A stretch of DNA of 64,000 nucleotides from SHVO01 sp964576515 (GCA_964576515.1 CAZNUW010000013.1:62001-126000); one strand, 5' to 3'. Shown: positions 9,062-18,247, counted from the first letter of the stretch. The notes: generated from the letters alone by a model not told the origin. A program made the numbers and translations.

Positions 9062-9406
9062 GTGCCGAAAATCGCAGTAGTAACGGTTGCGCTTATGTTG
9101 GGGACGACACCGGCGTTTGCGCACGTGGATATGACGTCGTCCGTGCCCGCGAACGGCGGCGAACTCGCGCCGGGAAGCAAGGAGATCGCATTGACGTTCG
9201 ATGCGTTAATCAAACACGCGACCTGCACGCTAACGGATGCGTCGGAAAAGGCGGTTGCCGCGCTTGGCGCGCCCAAAGCGGAGCGGGAGAAGGTGTTTCT
9301 GCCGCTCACTTCACCGCTTGAAGCAGGAAGCTACAAGATCGCGTGTAAGGTCGCGGGCCCGGACGGTCACGAGCGCGCCCACGGCCTGTCATTTGTGGTG
9401 AAGTAG
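9062..9406 (+). CDS. pcoC: Periplasmic copper carrier, CopC/PcoC type
   Basis: The gene encodes 114 residues from a GTG start at 9062, with GGGGAGG just upstream. A signal peptide is expected to be cut after residue 20 (AFA-HVD). The mature protein would then begin with His, the Cu(II) ligand at the N-terminus of CopC proteins. The SSVPANGG segment and an immunoglobulin-like beta sandwich pattern follow, and a GHERAH segment near the C-terminus supplies further His ligands. It is the last gene of the copper operon, 20 bp after pcoB. The partner permease CopD is not in the window. Confidence 0.88.
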   Translation: MPKIAVVTVALMLGTTPAFAHVDMTSSVPANGGELAPGSKEIALTFDALIKHATCTLTDASEKAVAALGAPKAEREKVFLPLTSPLEAGSYKIACKVAGPDGHERAHGLSFVVK

Positions 9407-9417
9407 GCGCGGACGGT

Positions 9418-9657
9418 TTAAGCGCCGGCGGGGACGTTGGTGGTGAGGGCGAGGGCGTGCAGTTGCCCGCCCATCTTTCCTTTGAGCGCGCCATACACCA
9501 TCTGGTGCTGCTGGACGCGCGATTTGCCCTTGAAGGCGGCGGAAGTGACGATGGCGGCGTAATGATCGCCGTCCCCGCGCAGGTCTTGGATCTCGACCGT
9601 CGCGTCGGGGAAAGCTTCTTTGATCATCTGTTCGATTTCAGCCGCAGCCATCGCCAT
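9418..9657 (-). CDS. bolA: BolA-family protein
   Basis: The 79-residue cytosolic protein shows the class II KH-like BolA fold pattern: IEQMIKEAFPDATVEIQDLRGDGDHYAAIVTS... followed by RVQQHQMVYGALKGKMGGQLHALAL. The invariant His before MVYGAL serves as an Fe-S ligand in complexes with Grx4. It is of the short BolA2/IbaG type. It starts 12 bp after the purL stop with AGGAG upstream, so it is probably co-transcribed with the purine genes. Its usual neighbour grxD lies beyond the copper genes. Confidence 0.9.
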   Translation of the reverse strand: MAMAAAEIEQMIKEAFPDATVEIQDLRGDGDHYAAIVTSAAFKGKSRVQQHQMVYGALKGKMGGQLHALALTTNVPAGA

Positions 9658-9668
9658 CTTGCGTACTC

Positions 9669-11861
9669 CTAAGCCGGACGGGCCACGTAGTTCGGGAACC
9701 AGCCTTCGTGGAGGTCCCGCAGATCGGCCAACGCCACGGAGGCGCCGTTCAGGGCGATCGCCTTGCCGCCGGTGACACCGATCTCTTCCAGGGCGACGTC
9801 GGCGGCGAGCGCCGCGGCTTTCACGCCGGCGAGGTCTGAGGTCTTTACCGTCAGCACGTAGCGGCCCTGGTCTTCCCCGAACAGGCGGGCGTGGCCCGCG
9901 ACGTTCTTGAGTTCACACCCGATGCCGCCCGCGAGCGCCATCTCCGCGACCGCGACCAGAAGGCCGCCGTCCGCGAGATCGTGGCAGGCGGTGACCTTGT
10001 CGCCGTGGATCATCGCGCGCACGTAGTCGCCGACACGGCGCTCGTGCAGGAGATCGACCGGCGGGGGCGCGCCTTTTTCCTCGCCGCACACTTCGCGCAA
10101 GTAGAGCGATTGGCCGAGCCAGCCGCCGCCCGCTTGTCCCGCGAGCAGGACGACTTCGCGCTCGCCCTTGAAAGCTACCGTCGCCATGGTGTCGAGATTG
10201 TCGATGAGGCCGACGCCGCCGATGGCGGGCGTGGGCAGGATCGGGCGGCCGTCGGTCTCGTTGTAGAGCGAGACGTTGCCGGAGATGACGGGGTAGTCGA
10301 GGCCTTTGCAGGCTTCGCCGATGCCTTTGATGGCTTCGACGATCTGCCCCATGATCTCGGGTTTCTGCGGGTTGCCGAAGTTCAGGTTGTCGGTGATCGC
10401 GAGCGGGCGGCCGCCGACCGCGGTGATGTTGCGCCACGTTTCGGCCACGGCTTGTTTTCCGCCCTCGAGCGGATCGGCGAACACATAGCGCGGCGTGCAG
10501 TCGGTCGAGATCGCGAGGCCGCGGTTGGTGCCGTGAATGCGCACGACAGCGGCGTCGCCGCCCGGACGCTGACAGGTGTCGGCCATGACCATGTGGTCGT
10601 ACTGTTCGTACACCCAGCGGCGGCTGGCGATATCCGGGCAGCCCATCAGGGTCTTGAGGGCGTCCGCCCAGGGGACCTCTTTCACGTCCTTGGCGTCGAG
10701 CAGCGCCTGGCGGCGCGTCGGCGTCCAGGGGCGGTCGTATTCGGGCGAGGCTTGCGCGAGCGGATCGATCGGAAGATCGCACACCACTTCGCCGTGGAAC
10801 TTGAGGATCATGCGGCCGGTGGTGGTCAGATGACCGATCACGGCGAAGTCCAGTTCCCACTTCTCGAAGATCTTGCGCGCGATCTCTTCCTTGCCCGGCT
10901 TCAGGATGATGAGCATGCGCTCCTGGCTTTCGGAGAGCATCATCTCGTACGGGGTCATGCCTTCTTCGCGCTGAGGCACTTTTTCCATCTCGAGCTCGAC
11001 GCCCATGCCGCCTTTGGAGGCCATCTCGAACGACGAGCTGGTCAGGCCGGCCGCACCCATGTCCTGAATGGACTGAATAGCGTCGGTGGCCATCAGCTCC
11101 ATGCAGGCTTCGATGAGGAGTTTTTCGGTGAACGGGTCGCCGACCTGCACGGTCGGGCGCTTTTCTTCCGAATTCGCGTCGAATTCCGCCGATGCCATGG
11201 TCGCGCCGTGGATGCCGTCGCGGCCCGTCTTGGAGCCGACGTACACCACAGGGTTCCCGGCGCCCGCGGCAGCCGAGTAGAAAATCTTGTCCTGCTTCGC
11301 GAGGCCCACCGTCATCGCGTTGACGAGGATGTTGCCGTTGTAGCTCGGGTGGAAGTTCACTTCCCCGCCGACGGTCGGCACGCCCACGCAGTTGCCGTAA
11401 CCGGCGATGCCCGCGACCACGCCGTTGATGAGGTGGCGGGTCTTCGGGTGGTCGGGTGAGCCGAAGCGCAGCGCATTCATGTTGGCGATGGGGCGCGCGC
11501 CCATGGTGAACACGTCGCGCAAGATACCGCCCACGCCGGTCGCGGCGCCTTGATAGGGCTCGATGAACGACGGGTGGTTATGGCTTTCCATCTTGAAGAT
11601 GGCGGCCAGGCCTTCACCGATATCGATGACGCCCGCGTTCTCGCCCGGGCCACAGATGACCCACGGCGCGGTGGTCGGCAGGGTCTTCAGCCACTTCTTC
11701 GAGGACTTGTAGGAGCAGTGCTCGGACCACATGACCGAGAAGATGCCGAGTTCGACGAGGTTCGGCTCGCGGCCGAGTACTTCGAGGATCTTCTTGTATT
11801 CGTCGTCCGAAAGGCCGTGCGTCTTGATGACCTCGGGGGTGATTGCAGTTTTGGTGGTCAC
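9669..11861 (-). CDS. purL: Phosphoribosylformylglycinamidine synthase, large subunit
   Basis: The 730-residue enzyme converts FGAR to FGAM in purine synthesis using ATP and ammonia from PurQ. It is the short PurL form that works with separate PurS and PurQ, both encoded just upstream. The SHNHPSFIEPYQGAATGVGG segment and the paired AIRS-type N- and C-terminal domains are present. Its start overlaps the purQ stop by 4 bp, and bolA follows after 12 bp. Confidence 0.97.
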   Translation of the reverse strand: MTTKTAITPEVIKTHGLSDDEYKKILEVLGREPNLVELGIFSVMWSEHCSYKSSKKWLKTLPTTAPWVICGPGENAGVIDIGEGLAAIFKMESHNHPSFIEPYQGAATGVGGILRDVFTMGARPIANMNALRFGSPDHPKTRHLINGVVAGIAGYGNCVGVPTVGGEVNFHPSYNGNILVNAMTVGLAKQDKIFYSAAAGAGNPVVYVGSKTGRDGIHGATMASAEFDANSEEKRPTVQVGDPFTEKLLIEACMELMATDAIQSIQDMGAAGLTSSSFEMASKGGMGVELEMEKVPQREEGMTPYEMMLSESQERMLIILKPGKEEIARKIFEKWELDFAVIGHLTTTGRMILKFHGEVVCDLPIDPLAQASPEYDRPWTPTRRQALLDAKDVKEVPWADALKTLMGCPDIASRRWVYEQYDHMVMADTCQRPGGDAAVVRIHGTNRGLAISTDCTPRYVFADPLEGGKQAVAETWRNITAVGGRPLAITDNLNFGNPQKPEIMGQIVEAIKGIGEACKGLDYPVISGNVSLYNETDGRPILPTPAIGGVGLIDNLDTMATVAFKGEREVVLLAGQAGGGWLGQSLYLREVCGEEKGAPPPVDLLHERRVGDYVRAMIHGDKVTACHDLADGGLLVAVAEMALAGGIGCELKNVAGHARLFGEDQGRYVLTVKTSDLAGVKAAALAADVALEEIGVTGGKAIALNGASVALADLRDLHEGWFPNYVARPA

Positions 11862-12547
11862 GCCAGGGTCTCCACGAGGGCATCGAACATGGCGCGGCCG
11901 TCATTGCCGCCCAGTTTGGGATCGGACAGGCGCTCCGGGTGCGGCATCATGCCGAGCACGGTGCGGGACTTGTTGAACACGCCGGCGATATTGCGCTGGG
12001 AGCCGTTCGGGTTGGACTCCGGCGTCACGTCGCCTTCGGGCGTGCAGTAGCGGAACGCGATGAGGCCTTCGTCCTCGAGGCGCTTCAGCGTGTCATCGTC
12101 GGCGAAATAGTTGCCTTCGCCGTGGCCGATCGGAATCCGCACGACCTGGCCCGCGTCGTAGCGGGTGGTGAAGGCGCTTTGTGTGTCTTCCACGCGCAAA
12201 TACACGTCCTTGCAGATGTACTTGAGGTCGCGGTTGCGCATCAGCACGCCGGGCACGAGGCCCGCTTCGGTGATGATCTGGAAGCCGTTGCAGATGCCGA
12301 GCACGCGCGTTCCTTTTTCGGCGCGGCGCTTGATTTCCTGCATCACCGGCGAGTGGGCGCCCATGGCGCCGCAACGCAAATAGTCGCCGTAGGAGAAGCC
12401 GCCCGGGACGACGATGAGATCGAGGTCGGGCAGTTCGGTGTCGCGATGCCAGATCATCGCGGTCTTCTTACCCGTGCTTTGCTCCAGCGCGACGGCCACG
12501 TCGCGATCGCAATTGGAGCCTGGGAATACGACGACGCCGGCTTTCAT
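11858..12547 (-). CDS. purQ: Phosphoribosylformylglycinamidine synthase, glutaminase subunit
   Basis: This 229-residue class I glutamine amidotransferase supplies ammonia to PurL. It has the nucleophile elbow GICNGFQI with catalytic Cys and the C-terminal MMPHPER carrying the His/Glu pair. Start MKAGVVVFPGSNCDRD at 12547 is chosen because that is the normal N-terminus; 20 further codons upstream are open but overlap purS. The ATG shares its A with the purS stop (TAATG), a coupled arrangement. Confidence 0.96.
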   Translation of the reverse strand: MKAGVVVFPGSNCDRDVAVALEQSTGKKTAMIWHRDTELPDLDLIVVPGGFSYGDYLRCGAMGAHSPVMQEIKRRAEKGTRVLGICNGFQIITEAGLVPGVLMRNRDLKYICKDVYLRVEDTQSAFTTRYDAGQVVRIPIGHGEGNYFADDDTLKRLEDEGLIAFRYCTPEGDVTPESNPNGSQRNIAGVFNKSRTVLGMMPHPERLSDPKLGGNDGRAMFDALVETLA

Positions 12548-12789
12548 TAGTCGATCACCTCGACGGAGAAATTCTCGATCACGGTGTTGGCGAGCAGCTT
12601 GCGGCACATCTCCTCGACCTCAGCCTTGGCCGCGGCTTTGTCGGTGGCCGTCAGCTTGAGTTCGATGAACTTGCCCTGGCGCACGTCGCTCACGCCCTTG
12701 AAACCCTGGCCGTGCAACGCGTGTTCGACGGCCTTTCCTTGAGGATCCAGCACGCCGTTCTTGAGGGTGATGTGGACTTTGGCTTTCAC
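12547..12789 (-). CDS. purS: Phosphoribosylformylglycinamidine synthase, PurS subunit
   Basis: This 80-residue small subunit bridges PurL and PurQ. The family pattern is clear: a KAKVHITLKNGVLDPQGKAVE start, GFKGVSDVRQGKFIEL in the middle and the C-terminal NTVIENF. Its stop overlaps the purQ start. Confidence 0.95.
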   Translation of the reverse strand: MKAKVHITLKNGVLDPQGKAVEHALHGQGFKGVSDVRQGKFIELKLTATDKAAAKAEVEEMCRKLLANTVIENFSVEVID

Positions 12790-12814
12790 GTCTTTCTCCG
12801 GAGGCAGAAACTTT

Positions 12815-12838
12815 AGTCCCCGGACTTGGCCGGGGACT
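12815..12838. other. Stem-loop between purC and purS
   Basis: A 9-bp perfect stem (AGTCCCCGG at 12815-12823, CCGGGGACT at 12830-12838) with a 6-nt loop fills most of the 54-bp purC-purS gap. On the leftward transcript no U-run follows it, so it is not a standard terminator. It may instead stabilise or partially attenuate the message. Confidence 0.55.
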
Positions 12839-12843
12839 TTTCA

Positions 12844-13611
12844 CTATTGAAGCGTTGAGGGGCCTTTGACGTCGGTGGGCCCGCTTTCGGGCAGGATACC
12901 GAGACGTCGCGCCACTTCCTGATAGGCTTCCTCGATCTGGCCGAGGTCGCGGCGGAAGCGGTCCTTATCCATCTTCTCGTTGGTCTTGGCGTCCCACAGG
13001 CGCATGTTGTCCGGCGACAGTTCGTCGGCCAGGACCACCTGCACATCGCCGTTCTCGTGGAACAGGCGGCCGAACTCGACCTTGAAGTCGACGAGGCGGA
13101 TGCCGATGCCCAGGAACAGGCCCGCGAGGTAATCGTTGATGCGCAGGCTCATGTTCAACATCTCGTCGATCTCGTGGATCGCGGCCCAGCCGAAGCCGGT
13201 GATGTGTTCCTCGGAGACCATCGGATCGTCGAGCTGATCGCTCTTGTAATAGTATTCGATGATCGAGCGGGGCAGGCGCGTGCCCTCGGGGATCGCGAAA
13301 CGCTTGGAGATCGAACCGGCGGCGATGTTGCGCACGACCACCTCGACCGGGATGATCTCGACTTCCTTCACGAGTTGCTCGCGCATGTTCAGGCGGCGCA
13401 CGAAGTGCGTCGGGATGCCGATCTCCTCGAGTTTGGTCATCAGGTATTCGGACATACGGTTGTTGAGCACGCCCTTGCCCGTGATGGTGCCCTTTTTCTT
13501 GTTATTGAAGGCGGTCGCGTCGTCCTTGAAGTACTGCACCAGGGTGCCTGGCTCGGGGCCTTCAAAAAGCACTTTGGCTTTGCCTTCGTAAACTTGTTTG
13601 CGACGTGCCAT
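12844..13611 (-). CDS. purC: SAICAR synthase
   Basis: This 255-residue enzyme joins CAIR and aspartate using ATP in purine synthesis. It has YEGKAKVLFEGPEPG at the N-terminus, the RNIAAGSISKRF nucleotide and CAIR segment, and LVDFKVEFGR near 180. Length and order are normal. It heads the leftward purC-purS-purQ-purL-bolA cluster, with an AGGAAAA ribosome site before the ATG. Confidence 0.96.
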   Translation of the reverse strand: MARRKQVYEGKAKVLFEGPEPGTLVQYFKDDATAFNNKKKGTITGKGVLNNRMSEYLMTKLEEIGIPTHFVRRLNMREQLVKEVEIIPVEVVVRNIAAGSISKRFAIPEGTRLPRSIIEYYYKSDQLDDPMVSEEHITGFGWAAIHEIDEMLNMSLRINDYLAGLFLGIGIRLVDFKVEFGRLFHENGDVQVVLADELSPDNMRLWDAKTNEKMDKDRFRRDLGQIEEAYQEVARRLGILPESGPTDVKGPSTLQ

Positions 13612-13753
13612 GGATGCTTTTCCTGATGATGGCGGGCCTACTAGCCCCTGTGTTTATTGGGGCGGATCGCCCTGCTTATGGGGGTGCCTATAGCAGGATG
13701 GGGTCAGGGCGACAACGCGGCTGTTGGGGCCCAAAAATCGGGCCAAAACAGGC

Positions 13754-14530
13754 CTAAACGGACGCGGCCAGGTTCTCTACCGGGGCGAAAGGCACAGACT
13801 CGGGGGCGCCGGCCGCAAACAGCCAGACCGGGCGTTTTCCGCCCGGTTTGAAGGTTTCGTCGGGCGAGGGCAGCGCCAGGAGGGAGGAGGACGAGGTGCC
13901 GAAGCCGCCGGGCATCCGGAAGCTCATCGCCCTGGCCTCCGTGCCTCCCTCGGTCGAGCCGAGCAACCGGGTCCATTCCTCCCAGTCGCCGGCCGCCGGG
14001 TCCGGGGCGGCCGCGCTCTCAAAAAGCGGGCGGTAGCGCGCGATACGCGGGTCCGCCGGATCGTCCCGGTCGAAGGCGGTGAACATGGAAAGCCCCTCGG
14101 AAATCTTCTGCTTGTCCACCCAGGCCCCCGCGACCGATGCGCGCAACGCGAGCCAATAGGCGTCGCGATTGTCGGCGATCACGAGGTTGAACGGGCGATA
14201 GGCGAGCGGGTCGAGGTCGGCAAGCGCCTCGGCCGCGTCGGCGGCGTTGGCGTGATCGAGCGCTTCCAGGACCAGTTCGCCACGGCTGCGTTTTCCCGGC
14301 GCGGGACCCAGCGTCCCGTGGCGGTTGAGAATACAGGCCACCACTCCTGTATCGTTCAGGCCCATCCACGTGCCGCCCGCCAGTTCATCCAGGCCCGCGA
14401 CGATGTCGCCGCGCTCGGGCCAATGGCGCGCGGGCGGCTTCCACGGGCGGTCCGCCATCTCGTCGCGGTTCGCGCCCAGAATGACGGGCCAGGCGTGACC
14501 GGGACGGCGCAAAATGACAACAGTGCACAT
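13754..14530 (-). CDS. NRDE (TANGO2-like) family protein
   Basis: The 258-residue protein begins MCTVVILRRPG and has the naming motif ANRDE about 20 residues later, followed by DELAGGTWMGLN. This is the NRDE/TANGO2 family, which has Cys at position 2 in an Ntn-hydrolase-like setting; the biochemical activity is not settled. I chose ATG 14530 over one nine codons upstream because family members keep Cys directly after Met. It diverges from the ATPase zeta gene and lies upstream of purC on the same strand, about 140 bp away. Confidence 0.85.
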   Translation of the reverse strand: MCTVVILRRPGHAWPVILGANRDEMADRPWKPPARHWPERGDIVAGLDELAGGTWMGLNDTGVVACILNRHGTLGPAPGKRSRGELVLEALDHANAADAAEALADLDPLAYRPFNLVIADNRDAYWLALRASVAGAWVDKQKISEGLSMFTAFDRDDPADPRIARYRPLFESAAAPDPAAGDWEEWTRLLGSTEGGTEARAMSFRMPGGFGTSSSSLLALPSPDETFKPGGKRPVWLFAAGAPESVPFAPVENLAASV

Positions 14531-14626
14531 CCTCTTAAGGTAGTGCGTCTGTAACACCTGCGCCAGTTGCGGAGGTCGGAGCCCGTCGCTATATCAAACG
14601 TCCCACTTTTGCTTGAGAGGACTTCC

Positions 14627-14947
14627 ATGAGCGACGCATTCGGCGACCGGCAGAAAGGTTTTGAGCGGAAATTCGAGCTCGACCAGGAGCAACAGTTCCG
14701 GGCGCAGGTCCGCCGCGACAAGCTGTTCGGTCAATGGGCCGCGGGCCAGCTCGGTAAGGCCGGCGCGGACGCCGACGCCTACGCCCAAGAGGTCGTGGAC
14801 TCGAATTTCGAGAAGCCGGGCGACGACGACATGATCGGCAAGGTCGCCAAGGACCTCGGCGGCAAAGTCTCCGACGCCGATCTGAAGAAGAAGCTGGCCG
14901 AATTGTTCGGCCAAGCCGCGCAAAGCATCGCGGGCGAAGCGAAGTAA
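14627..14947 (+). CDS. F1-ATPase inhibitor zeta subunit (DUF1476)
   Basis: The 106-residue soluble helical protein starts MSDAFGDRQKGFERKFELD, the typical zeta opening. It continues with RRDKLFGQWAAGQLG and a C-terminal helix bundle. In alphaproteobacteria zeta binds the F1 motor and blocks ATP hydrolysis through its N-terminal segment. ATG 14627 has GAGAGG 6 nt upstream. The family is largely alphaproteobacterial and helps place the organism. Confidence 0.88.
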   Translation: MSDAFGDRQKGFERKFELDQEQQFRAQVRRDKLFGQWAAGQLGKAGADADAYAQEVVDSNFEKPGDDDMIGKVAKDLGGKVSDADLKKKLAELFGQAAQSIAGEAK

Positions 14948-14958
14948 AGAAGGCGCCG

Positions 14959-14986
14959 GTCACCCTGGGTGTTCGCCCAGGGTGAC
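14959..14986. terminator. Strong hairpin between convergent genes
   Basis: An 11-bp perfect stem (14959-14969 with 14976-14986) and a 6-nt loop lie between the zeta gene and purB, which converge. No clear T-run follows on either strand, so it is terminator-like rather than a textbook intrinsic terminator. Confidence 0.55.
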
Positions 14987-15000
14987 GAAAAATCCAAAAT

Positions 15001-16299
15001 CTAGGCTTCCCCAAACACCCGCTTGAAGATGGTGTCCACATGCTTGGTGTGGAACGCCATGTCGAACAGGCTTTCGAGATCCTTCATCGGGATGCGGTCC
15101 GTGACGTCCTTGTCCTGCTTGAGCAGGTCGAGGAGTTGACCGCCGCCGTTCCACACCTTCATCGCGTTGCGCTGGACGATGACGTAGGAGTCCTCGCGGC
15201 TGACGCCCGCCTGGGTGAGCGCGATGAGCACGCGCTGGGAGAAAACGAGCCCGCCCATCATGTTCAGGTTCTTGTCGATATTCTCGGGATAGACCACCAG
15301 CTTGTCGACGACGCCGGTAAGGCGCGCGAGCGCGAAGTCCAGCGTGATGGTGGCATCGGGTCCGATGTAGCGCTCGACCGACGAGTGCGAGATGTCGCGC
15401 TCGTGCCAGAGGGCGACGTTCTCCATGGCCGGTATGGCGTAGCCGCGCACGACGCGGGCAAGACCCGTGAGATTTTCCGTCAGCACAGGGTTGCGCTTGT
15501 GCGGCATCGCCGATGAGCCCTTCTGGCCGGGCGAGAAAAATTCCTCGGCCTCGCGGACCTCGGTGCGCTGCATGTGGCGGATTTCGGTGGCGATTCTTTC
15601 AATGGAACTGGCGATCACGCCGAGGGTCGCGAAGAACTGCGCGTGACGGTCGCGCGGAATGACCTGCGTGGAGACCGGCTCGGCCGCGAGGCCGAGTTTC
15701 TCGGCGACATATTGTTCAACGAACGGGTCGATGTGGGCGAAGGTGCCGACGGCGCCCGAGATCGCGCAGGTCGCGATGTCCTTGCGCGCGGCCAGGAGGC
15801 GTTCCCGATTACGGTCGAACTCGGCGTAGAAACTCGCGAACTTGAGGCCGAGGGTGACGGGCTCGGCATGGATGCCGTGGCTACGGCCCATGGTGACGGT
15901 CATCTTGTGTTCGAGCGCGCGGCGCTTCAGCGCGGCGAGGAGCGCGTCGAGGTCCTTCAGAAGCAGATCGGCGGCTTGCGTCAACTGCACCGAGAGGCAG
16001 GTGTCGAGCACGTCCGACGAGGTCATGCCCTGGTGGACGAAGCGCGCCTCCGGGCCGACATATTCGGCCAGGTTGGTCAGGAAGGCGATGACGTCGTGTT
16101 TGGTTTCCTTCTCGATCTCGTCGATGCGCTCGATATTCCACTTGCCGCGCTGCCAGACCGCTTTCGCGGCTTCCGCCGGGATGACGCCCAGTTTCGCCTG
16201 GGCGTCGCAGGCGTGCGCCTCGATCTCGAACCAAATGCGGTACTTATTGTCCGGCTCCCAAATGGCGGTCATGGCGGGGCGGGCGTAACGCGGGATCAT
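15001..16299 (-). CDS. purB: Adenylosuccinate lyase
   Basis: This 432-residue enzyme cleaves SAICAR and adenylosuccinate, releasing fumarate, in two steps of purine synthesis. The fumarase/aspartase superfamily signature GSSAMPHKRNP is present, as are TSSDVLDTCLSVQL and MGRSHGIHAEP, which hold substrate-binding and catalytic residues. The length is normal. It is not linked to the purC operon but is part of the same purine neighbourhood. Confidence 0.97.
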   Translation of the reverse strand: MIPRYARPAMTAIWEPDNKYRIWFEIEAHACDAQAKLGVIPAEAAKAVWQRGKWNIERIDEIEKETKHDVIAFLTNLAEYVGPEARFVHQGMTSSDVLDTCLSVQLTQAADLLLKDLDALLAALKRRALEHKMTVTMGRSHGIHAEPVTLGLKFASFYAEFDRNRERLLAARKDIATCAISGAVGTFAHIDPFVEQYVAEKLGLAAEPVSTQVIPRDRHAQFFATLGVIASSIERIATEIRHMQRTEVREAEEFFSPGQKGSSAMPHKRNPVLTENLTGLARVVRGYAIPAMENVALWHERDISHSSVERYIGPDATITLDFALARLTGVVDKLVVYPENIDKNLNMMGGLVFSQRVLIALTQAGVSREDSYVIVQRNAMKVWNGGGQLLDLLKQDKDVTDRIPMKDLESLFDMAFHTKHVDTIFKRVFGEA

Positions 16300-16472
16300 G
16301 AGCGGGCGTCCTCAAAAGCAAGGGATATGGTGCGGGGGATGTATAGGCCAGGGGGCGGCCCCGCACAAATAGTCCTAAAGCGGTTTTACGCCTGAAAAAC
16401 GTTCGGCTAGCATCCATCCCGGGGGACCCCTAGGGGCGGGGCCCTTCATCCGTCAACGCACTGAGGGGCATC

Positions 16473-18080
16473 ATGAAAATTCTTCCGCGCTTTTTAGCGA
16501 CCGTCGCGACCGCGGCGTTACTCGCCGCCGCGCCGGCGGCCGCGAAGACCGTTCAACTGGATGAAGCCACGATCGCCGATCTGACGGCCGCGATGGCGGC
16601 CGGCACGCTGAGCGCCGAGAAGTTGGTGGCGCTGTCGCTCGCGCGCATCGAAGCCTATGACCGCCAGGGCCCGGCCGTGCGCGCCGTGATCCTGGTCAAT
16701 CCCAAAGCCATGGAGACCGCGAAGCAATTGGACGCCGAGCGCAAGGCGGGAAAGGTCCGCGGGCCGCTGCACGGCGTGCCCATCGTGCTCAAGGACAATT
16801 TCGATACGTTCGACATGCCCACCACCGGTGGGTCGGTGTTGCTGGAAGGCTCCATCCCGCCGGACGACGCTTATATGGTGAAACGCCTGCGCGAGGCGGG
16901 CGCGATCATCCTGGCCAAGGTCAATCTTTCGGAGTTCGCGTCGTCGAGCAGCAATAGCTCGCTGGGCGGGCAGACGCGCAACCCGCACGACCTGACGCGC
17001 GCGCCGGCGGGGTCTTCGGGCGGCACGGGCGCCGCCATCGCTGCGGCCTATGCGCCGCTGGGGTTCGGGACCGACACCGGCGGATCGATCCGCGGTCCTT
17101 CGACCGTGAACGGCATCGTCGGCTTGAAGCCGACGCATGGGCTGTTGAGTCGGGACGGGATCATCCCGTTGGCCTTGAGTTTCGACACCGGCGGGCCGAT
17201 GACGCGCAACGTCACCGATATCGCGATCTCGCTGGGCACGATGACCGGCGTCGACCCGGCCGACGATGCGACGAAAAAGAGCCAAGGCAAGTTCGAGAAG
17301 GACTACACGAAACATCTGAATGCGAACGCGTTGAAGGGCGCGCGTATCGGCATCGCGCGCGATTTCATGAAGCAGGATGAAGAGGTCGACTGGGTGATCG
17401 AAGCCGCGCTCGCCGCCATGACGGCGAAAGGCGCGACCGTCGTCGATGTCAATTTCCCGAAGTGGATGCTGGATGCGAAAGGCGAGTTCTATAACGCGAT
17501 CCGTTATCCGGAGTTCGTCGCGCAGATCGCGGATTACCTGAAAACGGTCGGACCGAAGTATCCGAAGAGCCTGCCGGAATTGATCGAGCGCGGCCGCCAA
17601 TACACCAGTCCGCGTCCCGACGGCGCCGGCCCGAACGCCGCGCGCTGGATGCTGTTCCAACGCGAACTCGCCTCCGGCACGCTCACCGATTACAAGTATC
17701 TCTCGGTGCGCGACCAGGGCTTGCCGCTCGTCCGTCAGGTGGTGGAAGGCGTCTTCGCCGCCAACAAACTCGATGCGATCGTCTATCCGACAGGGCCGCG
17801 CCGTCCGCCGCAGATCGTCGCACCCTTGGAGCCGCCCGGCGGCGCCGGCAACACGCCCGCGAATATCGCGAACCTCACCGGCTTTCCGGACTTGATCGTG
17901 CCCGCGGGGTTCACCAACGACGACCTGCCGGTGACCATCTCCTTCTTGGGAACGGCGTTCAGCGAACCGAAAATCCTGGCGCTGGGCTACGCCTATGAGC
18001 AGGCGAGCAAGGCGCGGCGCTTGCCGATCAACACGCCTGCTTTAGCCGGCGAGGTCATTGAGGTGCCAGACGTACGTTAA
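16473..18080 (+). CDS. Secreted amidase (amidase-signature family)
   Basis: The 535-residue enzyme has a signal peptide (cut near AAA-KT, residue 24) and the full amidase-signature triad: Lys107 in LKDNFD, Ser181 in GSSGGTGA and the nucleophile Ser205 in TDTGGSIRGPS. It should hydrolyse an amide in the periplasm or outside the cell; the substrate cannot be told from sequence. ATG 16473 follows a GAGGGG ribosome site. A strong terminator stands just downstream, so it is separate from the efflux operon. Confidence 0.88.
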   Translation: MKILPRFLATVATAALLAAAPAAAKTVQLDEATIADLTAAMAAGTLSAEKLVALSLARIEAYDRQGPAVRAVILVNPKAMETAKQLDAERKAGKVRGPLHGVPIVLKDNFDTFDMPTTGGSVLLEGSIPPDDAYMVKRLREAGAIILAKVNLSEFASSSSNSSLGGQTRNPHDLTRAPAGSSGGTGAAIAAAYAPLGFGTDTGGSIRGPSTVNGIVGLKPTHGLLSRDGIIPLALSFDTGGPMTRNVTDIAISLGTMTGVDPADDATKKSQGKFEKDYTKHLNANALKGARIGIARDFMKQDEEVDWVIEAALAAMTAKGATVVDVNFPKWMLDAKGEFYNAIRYPEFVAQIADYLKTVGPKYPKSLPELIERGRQYTSPRPDGAGPNAARWMLFQRELASGTLTDYKYLSVRDQGLPLVRQVVEGVFAANKLDAIVYPTGPRRPPQIVAPLEPPGGAGNTPANIANLTGFPDLIVPAGFTNDDLPVTISFLGTAFSEPKILALGYAYEQASKARRLPINTPALAGEVIEVPDVR

Positions 18081-18087
18081 TAAAATC

Positions 18088-18102
18088 AATTACTTAGTAA
18101 TT
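18088..18102. promoter_or_regulatory. Short palindrome in the AT-rich gap
   Basis: AATTACT-T-AGTAATT is a 7-bp perfect inverted repeat around one base, just after the amidase stop. It could be a protein-binding site; nothing else supports a role. Confidence 0.3.
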
Positions 18103-18113
18103 TGCGACCAAAG

Positions 18114-18155
18114 TGGCGATTTCAGATAATTTATGTCTGAAATCGCCATTTTATT
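18114..18155 (+). terminator. Intrinsic terminator of the amidase gene
   Basis: A 13-bp perfect stem (18114-18126 with 18136-18148) has a 9-nt loop and is followed by TTTTATT. The same palindrome is centred about 110 bp upstream of the sigma-54 promoter and could also serve as an activator site, but the terminator reading is simpler. Confidence 0.8.
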
Positions 18156-18201
18156 GTTCAAATTTATCACTCACTTTTTGAGTTTCATAAAAACACACGT
18201 A

Positions 18202-18230
18202 AAATCAGCAACTTAAATCACGGCTGATTT
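18202..18230. promoter_or_regulatory. Inverted repeat next to the sigma-54 promoter
   Basis: AAATCAGC (18202-18209) and GCTGATTT (18223-18230) are perfect 8-bp arms with a 13-bp spacer. They end one base before the sigma-54 element. They may bind a regulator that blocks or assists RNA polymerase; the protein is unknown. Confidence 0.45.
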
Positions 18231-18231
18231 G

Positions 18232-18247
18232 TGGCACGGGCCTTGCT
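18232..18247 (+). promoter_or_regulatory. Sigma-54 (RpoN) promoter of the efflux operon
   Basis: TGGCACG-GGCC-TTGCT matches the sigma-54 consensus TGGCACG-N4-TTGCW at every fixed base, with GG and GC correctly spaced at -24 and -12. It points toward the HlyD-family gene 55 bp downstream. Transcription would need an AAA+ enhancer-binding activator; none is encoded in the window. Confidence 0.8.

Noticed and set aside
18114..18148. Enhancer site for a sigma-54 activator
   Set aside because: Position would fit, but the perfect stem followed directly by a T-rich run just after the amidase gene is explained more simply as a terminator.
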